A stretch of 32,800 bases of DNA from an uncultured Verrucomicrobiota bacterium (GCA_903826865.1 CAIKGD010000038.1:1-32800); one strand, 5' to 3'. Counted from the first letter of the stretch, positions 8,840-17,239 are shown. Program-made: numbers and translations. The notes: generated from the letters alone by a model not told the origin.

Positions 8840-9993
8840 TTATGGTTTAGTGAATGTGTGATTTTCACGGTAGGAAGAGGGCGCTATTCCCAAAAAACGG
8901 GAAAAAACCCGGGTCATTTGGCTGGCGGATGAAAAGCCGGCTCGCTCTGCAATATCTTCCATGGTGAACCGGTCTGGTTCGAGGAGCAGTTGCTGAGCGT
9001 GCTTGATCCGGCATTGCCTGAGTTCTTCGGCCATAGTATGTCCCACATGTTTTACAAATGCATCGTGCAACCAGCGATAAGACATAGGAATACCTTTACA
9101 AAGCTGTTCGGTGGAGACCGGATCCTGATAATGATTCCATATCCGGTTAAGGGCGGTGACAACATGAGGATGTCGAATTCCCAGCAGGTTGCTGCTTTTC
9201 CGGGTAACCACTCCCGTCGGGGGAATCAGCAGTGCGCGCTTAAGTGGTTTTTCTCCATTCATCATGCGATCCAGCAGGGCTGCGGCTTCGTACCCCTGCC
9301 GTTCCAGATCGGTGTCGATGCTGGAGAGCGGAACCGGAGCAAAATCGCAGATCAGCTCGTCATTATCTGCACCCAAAACGGCTACGTCTTCAGGTACGTG
9401 CAATCCGGCGTTTTCACAGGCTTGAAGAATTTCCACGCCCCGATCATCAAACTCCGTAATGACGGCCAGCGGTTTCGGCAACTGTTTCAGTGTTTTTGCG
9501 AGCCAGTCAATTCGGGCGTTGCTTCCGGCCTTTTGACTCTTTTTTGCCGTATTCCAATTCATTGAATGCAGTGTTGCATTTTGATTATTCAGAGCCCGGA
9601 TGAATTCTGCCGCACGCATTTCTTCTACGGGACCGCCCGAACAGATGTAATAAGAAAAATGCTTGAACCCCCGCATCAAGAAATGCTGAACCGCCATCTG
9701 CCCCATGATTTGGTTGTCGCATAATACCCGGGGATGCTGTCGGCAAGAATCGGCCCGATGTTAACGGTTGGAACTTTCAGTGATAGGATATGCCGATCCT
9801 GTTGCCCTTTAACGCCGAGCACGCAAATGACTCCGTGACCGTTCCAATAGGGCGGAATTTTGCCGGTACGTTCCATTTCAACATTTAGAATCCAGCGCAT
9901 TTGATTGGCATAATGGGCGACACCGCGTTGCAGTTTGTAGGAATGCCAGCCCAAGGCCAGCAGGACTTTTTTACGTTGCTTGAGCACTTTCAT
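8840..9993 (-). pseudogene. XylR-type AraC regulator, split by one frameshift
   Basis: Two minus-strand frames together make one full-length regulator of about 384 residues. The upstream frame (9993 to about 9730) holds the N-terminal sensor start (K-V-L-L-A-L-G-W-H-S-Y-K-L-Q-R-G). The downstream frame (about 9732 to 8840) continues D-N-Q-I-M-G-Q-M-A-V-Q-H-F and ends with an intact AraC-type HTH. The shift maps to the run of four G at 9730-9733 (C on the coding strand). One more base would give I-P-R-V-L-C-D-N, the normal family sequence. These regulators bind a sugar through the LacI-like part and usually activate adjacent genes. It diverges from the sulfatase pseudogene across 9994-10178, which contains two operator-like sites. 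It may be functional if the indel is a sequence error. Confidence 0.8.
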
Positions 9994-10062
9994 ATCAGCT
10001 GTTTAACATGGCTGTCTGGTCGCGTCAACGCTTCGGACTCAGGCCGGCAACCTGTTTTGAAG

Positions 10063-10096
10063 ACATCATAAAAATGCAAGGCGATATCTGAAAGTG
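10063..10096. promoter_or_regulatory. 34-bp shared upstream element, copy 1
   Basis: This stretch matches 11298-11331 at 28 of 34 positions. Constant cores are ACATCATAAAAA, then GCAA, then GATATC, then GAAAG. Similarity extends a little upstream (TGTTTTG). It lies between the divergent xylR-type and sulfatase genes, where a XylR-type protein would be expected to bind. Recognition by that regulator is inference. Confidence 0.55.
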
Positions 10097-10121
10097 TTTT
10101 TATATTTGCCGGGAGAGAGAG

Positions 10122-10137
10122 TCTAATCAAGATTAGA
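10122..10137. promoter_or_regulatory. Palindromic operator-like site
   Basis: TCTAATC-AA-GATTAGA is a perfect 7-bp inverted repeat with a 2-bp centre in the divergent intergenic region, 42 bp before the sulfatase ATG. Its form suits a dimeric repressor; no regulator is assigned. Confidence 0.4.
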
Positions 10138-10178
10138 GTAGCGGTTAGGGACATGAAATTTCCGGAGACGAATTGCAT

Positions 10179-11161
10179 ATGAAACGAAATTATTTTTTTA
10201 AATGAACCAGTGCAGCATCTGTTTTTTTATCCGCGACTGGATATGGTGCGTCAGCGACCGCAAAAAAACCGAATGTCGTGTTCATTGTATCCGATCAGCA
10301 GCGGCCGGATACCTGTGGATGCTACGGATCAGCAGTTAAACGCAAAGACGGAAGCTCTCCAACACCTACTTTGGATGCCTTGGCCGCTGATGGTGTTCGT
10401 TTTGACCGGGCCTGTTGCAATTCGCCGTTATGCGCCCCGTCCCGGGCCTCTTTTATAACTGGAACCTATCCGCACACAACCACAGCAAATTATCATCAGC
10501 CCGATCGGCGCAATCCGGGCGTGACACGTTTTCCCGGTGTGCGCGAAAATCTTCCGACGATGGGAGAGGTTTTCCGTGCGGGAGGATATCGCACAGCCGC
10601 AATCGGTAAAATGCATGTCCATGGCGAATTAAAGGATGTGTGGGATATGGGGTTCGATGTTACTAAACTCAGATTTTATACGGAATTCCCCGGTTGCATT
10701 ACGCCGATTTGCGCGATGGCGATCTGAATGCACGCTATCGCGGGATAGGCGATTATAAGGAAAAAACCTATCGGGAAGTCGATCCGGTCCGGTTTAAAAA
10801 TGCTCCCGCCGATGTGAGAGCAAAGAACAATGAGCTGAATCCACATTATCTGGAAACACTGGTCGAAAACGAAGACGAGATGTTTGACCATTTGGTGGCA
10901 AATGAATCAATTCGTTTTATTGAAGAAAGCGTACAAACCAAAAAACCGTTTTTCATTCATGTCGGAATGGGAAAACCGCATCCCAGCTGGGATACATTTC
11001 AGCGGTTTTTGGATATGTTTAATCCGGATGAAATGCCATTGCCGGCCACGATTCGGGAGTGGAAGGAAAAAGGAATGCTTCCGACTCATCTCGCATGGGC
11101 ACACAATGGGCCTTTTTATAATCGGGTGCACAGGCCTGCTTGGTGTTCGCATGCATCTTAG
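10179..11161 (+). pseudogene. Sulfatase pseudogene with three lesions
   Basis: The ATG at 10179 with GGAGA upstream starts a Tat-like leader (M-K-R-N-Y-F-F-K). An in-frame TGA at 10203-10205 follows, and the same frame continues with T-S-A-A-S-V-F-L-S-A-T and then the sulfatase core (N-V-V-F-I-V-S-D-Q-Q-R-P-D-T). The formylglycine motif C-A-P-S-R is intact near 10430. Around 10694 the frame shifts by one base: F-P-G-C continues as H-Y-A-D-L-R-D-G-D only in the next frame. The second frame ends at 11161 before the D-H-G motif and the C-terminal domain. An internal start would still give only a fragment. A good terminator follows at 11190. It was probably the second exported sulfatase of this locus. 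Confidence 0.8.
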
Positions 11162-11189
11162 GAAGTAAAAAATTGCTTCGATGGCGATG

Positions 11190-11230
11190 AACCTTTGGCT
11201 CGGCAAGTTTTTTGGGCCAAAGGTTTTTGT
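11190..11230 (+). terminator. Intrinsic terminator after the sulfatase pseudogene
   Basis: AACCTTTGGC at 11190-11199 pairs perfectly with 11216-11225 and is followed by TTTGT. The loop is 16 nt. Confidence 0.65.
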
Positions 11231-11297
11231 ATTTCGAGGTGATGATTTGTTGAAGGCCTGCGGCGGTTCCATACGGATAATGACAATGTGTTTTGTA

Positions 11298-11331
11298 ACA
11301 TCATAAAAACGCAAACGGATATCCGAAAGCG
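11298..11331. promoter_or_regulatory. 34-bp shared upstream element, copy 2
   Basis: Partner of 10063-10096, 28 of 34 positions identical and in the same orientation, ending 125 bp before the GH42 start. Its placement supports co-regulation of the GH42 gene with the XylR/sulfatase pair. The rest of 11231-11456 shows no gene. Confidence 0.55.
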
Positions 11332-11456
11332 GTATTCACTTTAAGCGGTAAAACACGTTTCATATGGCAGCGATAATGACTGAATCGATGCATCTTGTAT
11401 GCTGGACAGTCAGCGTATTGCGCCACTGGTTTGATTTATAAAAAGAGGAGAAAGTA

Positions 11457-13553
11457 ATGTTTGCACTCGGTTCACAATATCATCGTCCGCCAACACCCAA
11501 AATGGACAAGTGGGAAGATGATTTTAAAACGATGAAAGCGCATGGTTTTAACATTGCCCGCGGATGGGCCATGTGGGGCTGGTTGAATTCCAAAGAGGGT
11601 GAATATGACTTTTCAGAACTGGAGCGGCTTTGTGATTTAGGTCTTAAGTACGACATTAAGATTATTCTGCTGATCAATCTCGAGAGCACTCCGGCCTGGC
11701 TGTATAAAAAATACCCAGAAACGCTGTATGTGGATCATCGGGGCGCAAAGGTTGTTCCGCATACGGTTCACAATACCTGCTGCGGCGGGTTCCCCGGACA
11801 CTGCCTGCATTGGCCTGAAGTAAAGGGACATGCAGTTGATTTTATCAGCGCTCTCGTCGCGAAATTCGCCAGCCATCCGGCCCTTTACGGATGGGAACCC
11901 CACAATGAGCCGTTGCACGAGCCGGCGCGTTACTATCGGGACGGTGACGGAGAAATCTTCTGCTACTGTGAAAAAACTATGGAACAGTTTATCAAGTGGC
12001 TCAAAGTCAAATATAACAACAACATCAATCTGCTGAACAACACCTGGCAGCGGCGCTACGGTGCTTTTGACGAAGTGATTCCTCCGGTAGAGCGCGGCAG
12101 CTATTCCGACTGGACCGACTGGCGGCTGTTTCATATCGAGGATCTGGTTAATCAGGATAAATGGAGAACGCAGGTCATTCGCGACAACGATCCGGCCCAC
12201 CCGGTAATGATCCACACCCGCTCGGCCTCTTCCGGCCGTAATATCGTGTTTGACTGCACCGATGACTGGCGTCTGTCGCAGTTTGTTGACAGCTTCGGCT
12301 TCGCCAGTTTCCCGGAAACGGTCTCCATGCTGGATCATGCCATGGCGGGAGACATCAACCGTGCAGCCGCACAGGGTAAAGAGTTCTGGATGCATGAGCT
12401 GGCTTCCGGCTCGTACGGCATTGGTCTCGATATTCCTGCAGCCGATCTGCCCGGTGACCGCGTCGCCGGATGGGCGTTGACGACCATTTCTCAAGGGGCG
12501 AGAGGGCTGTTGATGTGGCAGTTCCGCACGGAGCAGTTCGGCGCGGAATACGGCTTTAATCTGGTCAATTTGGACGGAACGCCGAATGAGCGCCTGAAAG
12601 CCGTGGAGCATGTCGGCCGGACAGTTTTTGAAAATGAGTCATTATTCGATCAGTTGAAGCCGATACCGTCGGAAGTGGCGATCGGTTATTCTCCGATGAA
12701 TCCCCTCATGCTGTATGTCGCTGACGGGACGGTTGCTCCGTTCGATCATTCCTATCTGGGCGCCTACAGAATCCTGTGCAACCTGAGTATTCCGGCGGTC
12801 GATATTGTTCGTCTCGACACGCAGGCGGTGAATGACGATTTCAATAAATATAAAGTCATTTACATGCCGCTTCCGTTGTGGATGGATGAGGCGACAGCCG
12901 CGAAAATTGAACGTTTCGTGGCGCAGGGCGGTACCGTGATTTCCGAGCCTTCGCTGGCGCTGATTGAAACGGATTACTATTCCGCAGATACCGTTCCCGG
13001 CATGGGATTGCATAAAGTCTTCGGCTGCCGCCGGGAGCTGATGGGCAACTGCAAAGATAAACCGGTTAAAATCAATGCGGGCGGAACACAGTTGACGTCG
13101 CGGTTTCTGCGCGAAGTGCTGATTCCTGAAGGTGCCGAAGTGATCGGAACGTATGAAACCGGAGAACCGGCCATTACCGTGAATCAATACGGGAAAGGTA
13201 AAGCCGTTTATCTTGGATCGAATATTTTCAACCAGTACTACCATTCGCCGTCAGTCGAAGTGCGCGATTTTTTCCAGAAGCATTTTCATGGCGATATCGG
13301 CCGATGGGCTGTAACAGAGGCCGCTGAAAAGACCTTTGTGAAAATCATGGCGGCGGACGAATGCCGCGTGGTTTTCCTGTTCAATATGGTGGACGAGACG
13401 GTTGAGACCCGATTGACGGTGAATGCCAAGGTCAAAGAAGCCGAAGATATTTACAATCATCAGATCGTTCAGTTCAAGCAGGGCAAGCAGTCCGTCGCGA
13501 AAATGTCTTTGAAACCGTACGCATCCTGCATTCTGCTGTTCAAAAATCCATAG
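11457..13553 (+). CDS. GH42-type beta-galactosidase-like glycoside hydrolase
   Basis: A 698-residue protein with the GH42 plan. It has a catalytic TIM barrel (about 1-380), a trimerisation-like Rossmann domain (about 400-610, A-I-G-Y-S-P ... Y-M-P-L-P-L-W) and a C-terminal beta domain. The acid/base is E151 in G-W-E-P-H-N-E-P; the nucleophile is E314 in W-M-H-E-L-A-S-G. Cysteines in H-N-T-C-C ... C-L-H-W and C169-Y-C171 resemble the GH42 metal cluster. AGAGGAGAAAG precedes the ATG. There is no signal peptide, so it acts in the cytoplasm on imported oligosaccharides, removing beta-galactosyl or related residues. A 34-bp element shared with the upstream regulator locus lies in front. GH42 relatives also include arabinosidases and fucosidases, so the sugar is uncertain. 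Confidence 0.85.
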   Translation: MFALGSQYHRPPTPKMDKWEDDFKTMKAHGFNIARGWAMWGWLNSKEGEYDFSELERLCDLGLKYDIKIILLINLESTPAWLYKKYPETLYVDHRGAKVVPHTVHNTCCGGFPGHCLHWPEVKGHAVDFISALVAKFASHPALYGWEPHNEPLHEPARYYRDGDGEIFCYCEKTMEQFIKWLKVKYNNNINLLNNTWQRRYGAFDEVIPPVERGSYSDWTDWRLFHIEDLVNQDKWRTQVIRDNDPAHPVMIHTRSASSGRNIVFDCTDDWRLSQFVDSFGFASFPETVSMLDHAMAGDINRAAAQGKEFWMHELASGSYGIGLDIPAADLPGDRVAGWALTTISQGARGLLMWQFRTEQFGAEYGFNLVNLDGTPNERLKAVEHVGRTVFENESLFDQLKPIPSEVAIGYSPMNPLMLYVADGTVAPFDHSYLGAYRILCNLSIPAVDIVRLDTQAVNDDFNKYKVIYMPLPLWMDEATAAKIERFVAQGGTVISEPSLALIETDYYSADTVPGMGLHKVFGCRRELMGNCKDKPVKINAGGTQLTSRFLREVLIPEGAEVIGTYETGEPAITVNQYGKGKAVYLGSNIFNQYYHSPSVEVRDFFQKHFHGDIGRWAVTEAAEKTFVKIMAADECRVVFLFNMVDETVETRLTVNAKVKEAEDIYNHQIVQFKQGKQSVAKMSLKPYASCILLFKNP

Positions 13554-13603
13554 CTGAAATCCAAGGCTTTTTTGAGCGGGACCTGCTGGTGTCCGTAAAT
13601 CTG

Positions 13604-13625
13604 CTCCCGGCCGGAAGGCCGGGAG
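13604..13625 (+). terminator. GC-rich hairpin after GH42 gene, no U-tract
   Basis: CTCCCGGCC-GGAA-GGCCGGGAG is a perfect 9-bp stem with a 4-nt loop, 50 bp after the stop codon. No T-run follows, so it may stabilise the mRNA 3' end rather than terminate. Confidence 0.4.
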
Positions 13626-13642
13626 GTTACAGTTTGACCGCT

Positions 13643-13902
13643 ATGAAAGAAACTTTCGACTTAATCGGAATGCTGTTGGACGGTAACGGGGACAGCCTCT
13701 TACACGTGGCAGCTTGGTGTTTCCATGGAACCTGGTGTCAGGCTCAATGCTGAAATTGATGCCGTGCCGGCAAAAGGTGCCCGGGTCGGTACAGTATGCG
13801 TTGCGGGACGCGGGGGTTATCCCGGACTGGAACTTCGGTTTGGACGGACGCTCCTGCGAATGGGTGGAAAACCGGCAGTCGATCTTTAAAACGGTTCAGT
13901 GA
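13643..13902 (+). pseudogene. GH2 (beta-mannosidase-like) N-terminal remnant
   Basis: Three reading frames carry successive pieces of a GH2 N-terminal sugar-binding domain. M-K-E-T-F-D-L-I-G starts at 13643. W-Q-L-G-V-S-M-E-P-G-V-R-L-N-A follows in a second frame. In a third frame comes V-P-G-S-V-Q-Y-A-L-R-D-A-G-V-I-P-D-W ... C-E-W-V-E-N-R-Q-S-I-F-K-T-V, up to a TGA at 13900-13902. The V-P-G-S-V and C-E-W-V-E-N-R patterns are typical of beta-mannosidase-type GH2 enzymes. At least two frameshifts and loss of more than 700 downstream residues mean no enzyme is made. It sits between two glycoside hydrolase genes on the same strand. Confidence 0.6.
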
Positions 13903-13931
13903 CCGGAAACGAAAGGGAACTCAGGTAGGAT

Positions 13932-15149
13932 ATGGAATGGTTTAACAGTTTTTTGGCAGGCTATGTAAAAGGGATCAATGGCTGGGATGTTCTGGTGATC
14001 GCCAGGTACTTTGTCGGCATTGTTCTGATGGGTAGGACTGATCGTTACAACTATATCGTTGGTACGCAAACCATCGGTTCCAAATACCAGTTTACCGATA
14101 AAACGCGACTGCTGGAAACGGCTGAAATAATCCATGGAATGGGTTCTAATATATTGAAATTCAATATGGGTTCTGTTTTCAGCAAAGACAATTATGCCGG
14201 GCCGAATCCCGGAAACTACAAAGATCTGGCAGATATGGCCGCCAATGAACCGTCGATTTATGCGGTGCTGGGTATGCCGTTTTACTATTACATAATCTGG
14301 GCCAATCCATTGCAAAAGACCGAATGGCAGTGGCGGAAGACGAATGACCGCCTGACGGATGCTGAGGCCGAGATCGAATATCGGGAGCTTTATGATCTGT
14401 CCTGCTACCTTCTCAAAACCTACAGCGGCAGCGGCAAGTCGTTTTATCTGGGTCACTGGGAAGGTGACTGGCTGCTGCTGGCTGGATATGACAGAACTAA
14501 AGATCCGGTTCCTGCGCGTGTCGCGGAGACGATCAAGTGGTTGAATATCCGGCAGAAAGCAGTAGACGATGCCAGACGCGATACGCCGCATCATGATGTC
14601 CGGCTGTTTCATTACACGGAAGTGAACCTCGTTCAAAAAGGACTGCGCGGCAGTCCGTGTATGACCACGGACGTTCTTCCGCATGTCAACGTGGATTTTG
14701 TATCGTATTCTGCTTACGATGTGGCGTTTGACGATGCGATGCCGAGTGCACTGTATGAAGCTCTCGATTTTATTAAAAAACATCTTCCGGAAAAAGAGGG
14801 ATTGCCGGATTGCCGGATTTTCATCGGAGAGTTCGGATATAAGGGATCTGAGTTTGCTCCGGTTGTACAGCAGCAGAAAAGTATTCAGTTCGCGCAGCGC
14901 GCTGTCGAGTGGGGCTGCCCGTTTGTTCTGTACTGGCAGCTGTACGACAATGAAATAGTTGACGGAAAATATGAAGGATACTGGCTGATTGATAATCAGG
15001 GGAAGAAGCAGCCGCTTTTTTATGCGCTGGAAAAGTATTATTCCGGAGCCCGGAAATATGTGGCAGAGCGTCTCGAACTGGACGGCCAGCTGCCGGATCA
15101 GAAACAGTTTAACAAAGAGGCTTGGAGCATTTTGACCCAGGTGAAATAA
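13932..15149 (+). CDS. Putative glycoside hydrolase, TIM-barrel type, family not assigned
   Basis: A 405-residue protein of (beta/alpha)8 appearance. Two glutamates sit where clan-A retaining hydrolases have theirs: E177 in L-G-H-W-E-G-D-W and E300 at a strand end in F-I-G-E-F-G-Y. Y-W-Q-L-Y-D-N-E and G-K-K-Q-P near the end resemble the last strand of GH5/GH39-like barrels. I do not recognise the exact family. The first 35 residues look unlike the rest and are not a clean signal peptide; the conserved part seems to begin near Y-N-Y-I-V-G-T-Q, so the true N-terminus may be altered or start later. AGGTAGG precedes the ATG. A sulfatase follows 116 bp downstream on the same strand, supporting a role in sulfated-polysaccharide breakdown. 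Confidence 0.65.
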   Translation: MEWFNSFLAGYVKGINGWDVLVIARYFVGIVLMGRTDRYNYIVGTQTIGSKYQFTDKTRLLETAEIIHGMGSNILKFNMGSVFSKDNYAGPNPGNYKDLADMAANEPSIYAVLGMPFYYYIIWANPLQKTEWQWRKTNDRLTDAEAEIEYRELYDLSCYLLKTYSGSGKSFYLGHWEGDWLLLAGYDRTKDPVPARVAETIKWLNIRQKAVDDARRDTPHHDVRLFHYTEVNLVQKGLRGSPCMTTDVLPHVNVDFVSYSAYDVAFDDAMPSALYEALDFIKKHLPEKEGLPDCRIFIGEFGYKGSEFAPVVQQQKSIQFAQRAVEWGCPFVLYWQLYDNEIVDGKYEGYWLIDNQGKKQPLFYALEKYYSGARKYVAERLELDGQLPDQKQFNKEAWSILTQVK

Positions 15150-15265
15150 AAGGCCTGTCCGGTTCGCGGAACATCATTTTTTGCGCAGCAGTCTGCAGGA
15201 ATGGGTGTGGACGCTCCGGACAGACTGGCTGATTATCAAAGATAATTCGCAACAGGAGGGCTGAC

Positions 15266-16879
15266 ATGAGTCTAATAAACCGCAATCGCCGGGAATTTAC
15301 AAAAGCTGTAGGTACCGGTGTTTTATCATCCGTTTTTTTCCCCCAACTTGCTGCCGGAGTTGCTGCCGGGAAGGCAAAACCGAATTTGCTGGTTATCCTT
15401 CCCGACCAGTTGAATCGGGATGTCCTGAGCTGTTACGGCGGGCCGGTTTCCACGCCGAATATTGATCAGCTTGCAGCAGAGGGGGTTCGGTTCACACAGG
15501 CCACCTGTCCGACTCCGTATTGTTCGCCATCCCGGATGTCGCTGGAAACCAGTCTTTACCCTCATCAGCATGGCGTCGTGCAGAATTGCGGATGGAAGCA
15601 GAACGGGATGACCACCAACGATATAACGCTCGCCAAAATTCTGAATCAGGCCGGTTACAGCACGCATCACTACGGCAAGTGGCATTTGGAAACCCTGAAT
15701 ATGGGAGATACGATGCCGTGGTATCCGGATCAGTACCGTCAGTTCCCCGAATACCGGGATGAAATGATGGATAGTTTCCTGAAACATAAAGGAACAGATC
15801 CCCTCGGTTATCAGGATTGGTACGGCCTCATTCTGCCGGTGGAACTGACCGGCGCAATGAAACAGGCGATCCAGTATAACGACCTTGAGAACAAGTGGAA
15901 GGTAGGATCGTTTGCCCAGTTCGCTATGAAACAAGGCCGCTTCAGGCTGGGAGAACCGGATGTTTTCGATACCCGCGTGGCGGATCGTGCGATCAGAACC
16001 ATTGAGCGGTGCGCGGCGGAAGAGAAACCGTTTATGATCACCTGCGGGTTTAATGTGCCCCATGACCCCTACATATTGCATTCGCCGTATTATGAAATGT
16101 TTGACCCCGACAAGATTGAGCTTCCCGCGAATTTTGACAAATTGGAAAAACTGTATGAAAAGAACTGGTCGCGGAGGGTCGTGACTCAGATGCGCGGCCC
16201 GAACGGCGAAGAGATCGGTCTTCGGGAATTCATGCGGATATACTACGGCGCTGTTAAATTTCTGGATGATCAGGTCGGTCGTGTTATAGAGACCCTTAAA
16301 AAAACCGGCCAGCTTGATAACACAATCATTGTTTTTATACCCGATCATGGAGATATGGTCGGGGGCCATGGCATGGCATGGAAAGAAACAACAGCATTCT
16401 ATGAAGAAGTGGTACGTCTTGCACTGATTATCCGCTATCCGTCAGTGTTTAAACCGCACGTGAATGAAGTTCCGGCGGAAACGCTCGACATTATGCCGAC
16501 CGTTCTGGAACTCCTGAAGTTTGAAGTTCCGTCTCATTTGGAGGGGAAAAGTCTGGTTCCCTATATGACCGGCGTTAAAAAAATAACAGAAGCATACCCC
16601 TACACATTCAGCGCACGGATTGACGGCCATCCGGAAGGTGCAAGAGAAATTCTGCCGGCAACAAAAGGCAGCTTCATGATTCGGGGCGAAGGTTTCAAAT
16701 ACATGGTTTATCCCGACGGGACGGAATATCTGTTTAATTTAGATAAAGATCCCGGTGAAATAAATGATGTGGCTGGAGATCCGGAATACCGGACTGTTAA
16801 AAAGAAAATGGCCGAAACGCTTGCCGAATGGCTCAGAAGAACCGGTTGGAAAGGTCTTCCATCCGGCGGAGCCCGATAA
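15266..16879 (+). CDS. Sulfatase with Tat-type signal
   Basis: The only complete sulfatase here, 537 residues. The N-terminus has a twin-arginine leader (N-R-R-E-F-T-K-A-V-G followed by a hydrophobic stretch to about residue 34), so it is exported folded. The formylglycine motif is C86-S-P-S-R90, needing maturation by an FGE or anaerobic sulfatase-maturing enzyme not in this window. Other family features are P-D-Q at 46-48, G-K-W-H-L, the N-V-P-H-D-P metal/substrate segment, the D-H-G-D metal site and the C-terminal L-F-N-L-D-K-D-P-G-E subdomain. ACAGGAGGG lies ideally before the ATG. Fully open and of normal length, unlike the other two sulfatases. It probably removes sulfate from oligo- or polysaccharide; the subfamily and sugar position cannot be read from sequence. 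Confidence 0.92.
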   Translation: MSLINRNRREFTKAVGTGVLSSVFFPQLAAGVAAGKAKPNLLVILPDQLNRDVLSCYGGPVSTPNIDQLAAEGVRFTQATCPTPYCSPSRMSLETSLYPHQHGVVQNCGWKQNGMTTNDITLAKILNQAGYSTHHYGKWHLETLNMGDTMPWYPDQYRQFPEYRDEMMDSFLKHKGTDPLGYQDWYGLILPVELTGAMKQAIQYNDLENKWKVGSFAQFAMKQGRFRLGEPDVFDTRVADRAIRTIERCAAEEKPFMITCGFNVPHDPYILHSPYYEMFDPDKIELPANFDKLEKLYEKNWSRRVVTQMRGPNGEEIGLREFMRIYYGAVKFLDDQVGRVIETLKKTGQLDNTIIVFIPDHGDMVGGHGMAWKETTAFYEEVVRLALIIRYPSVFKPHVNEVPAETLDIMPTVLELLKFEVPSHLEGKSLVPYMTGVKKITEAYPYTFSARIDGHPEGAREILPATKGSFMIRGEGFKYMVYPDGTEYLFNLDKDPGEINDVAGDPEYRTVKKKMAETLAEWLRRTGWKGLPSGGAR

Positions 16880-16897
16880 CATCCGGGGAAGGAAAAT

Positions 16898-17062
16898 ATG
16901 AGGAAATTATTTATAGTCGCGTGACTTGAGGTCTGTGTCTCACTGGCCGATGCAGGCGTTCGTCTGCCGGCCGTTTTCTCTGACGGAATGGTATTGCAGC
17001 AGCAGGATCATGTCGCGGTATGGGGCTGGGGCGGATCCGGGTGAAAAAGTCGCGGTTAACCG
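16898..17062 (+). pseudogene. Sialate O-acetylesterase-like N-terminal remnant
   Basis: GGGGAAGG precedes an ATG at 16898. The leader M-R-K-L-F-I-V-A is broken by TGA at 16922-16924, yet the frame continues with the hallmark start of sialate O-acetylesterase-type esterases, [14 protein letters not shown], then V-W-G-W-G. A one-base shift near 17030 moves the continuation A-D-P-G-E-K-V-A-V into the next frame. Coding similarity ends at a GGTTAACC palindrome (17053-17062), where minus-strand integrase sequence takes over. Only about 50 of the usual 450-650 residues remain. These enzymes de-acetylate sugars and often accompany sulfatases. Confidence 0.65.
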
Positions 17063-17129
17063 TGAACCGTTCGTACCACCACTTCGAGCGAAGTGATCCA
17101 TCTTTTTTCTGTGTTAATTCCACACTCAT
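17055..17129 (-). mobile_element. Tyrosine integrase N-terminal remnant
   Basis: On the minus strand CGGAGG sits just before an ATG at 17127-17129. The 25 codons that follow read M-S-V-E-L-T-Q-K-K-D-G-S-L-R-S-K-W-W-Y, resembling the arm-binding N-terminus of phage-type tyrosine integrases. The coding sequence is cut at the CGGTTAACCG palindrome and runs into esterase sequence, so the catalytic domain is absent. It lies about 155 bp beyond the 3' end of tRNA-Pro, the usual place for an island integrase. The family match is from memory over a short stretch. Confidence 0.5.
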
Positions 17130-17239
17130 TTTTGCCTCCGTTTGTGTTTTTGAAACAATTCGACCGCTTCTAAACAAGCGGGCGAATCAAACGGCCAAAC
17201 CCGAAGTTTTTCCCGAAGTCTGATCCGTACGAGGCAGAT

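Noticed and set aside
13714-13902. A separate small gene of 62 codons
   Set aside because: Its sequence is one of three frames of the GH2 remnant, not an independent gene.
15326-16369. Long minus-strand open frame opposite the Tat sulfatase
   Set aside because: Antisense to a gene with full catalytic motifs; no own motifs.
10203-16924. In-frame TGA codons in two leader peptides (10203 and 16922) suggesting TGA recoding
   Set aside because: TGA is the normal stop of several intact genes here (for example the PfkB kinase, the membrane coiled-coil gene and MATE). Both affected genes also have frameshifts and truncations, so decay explains the TGAs.
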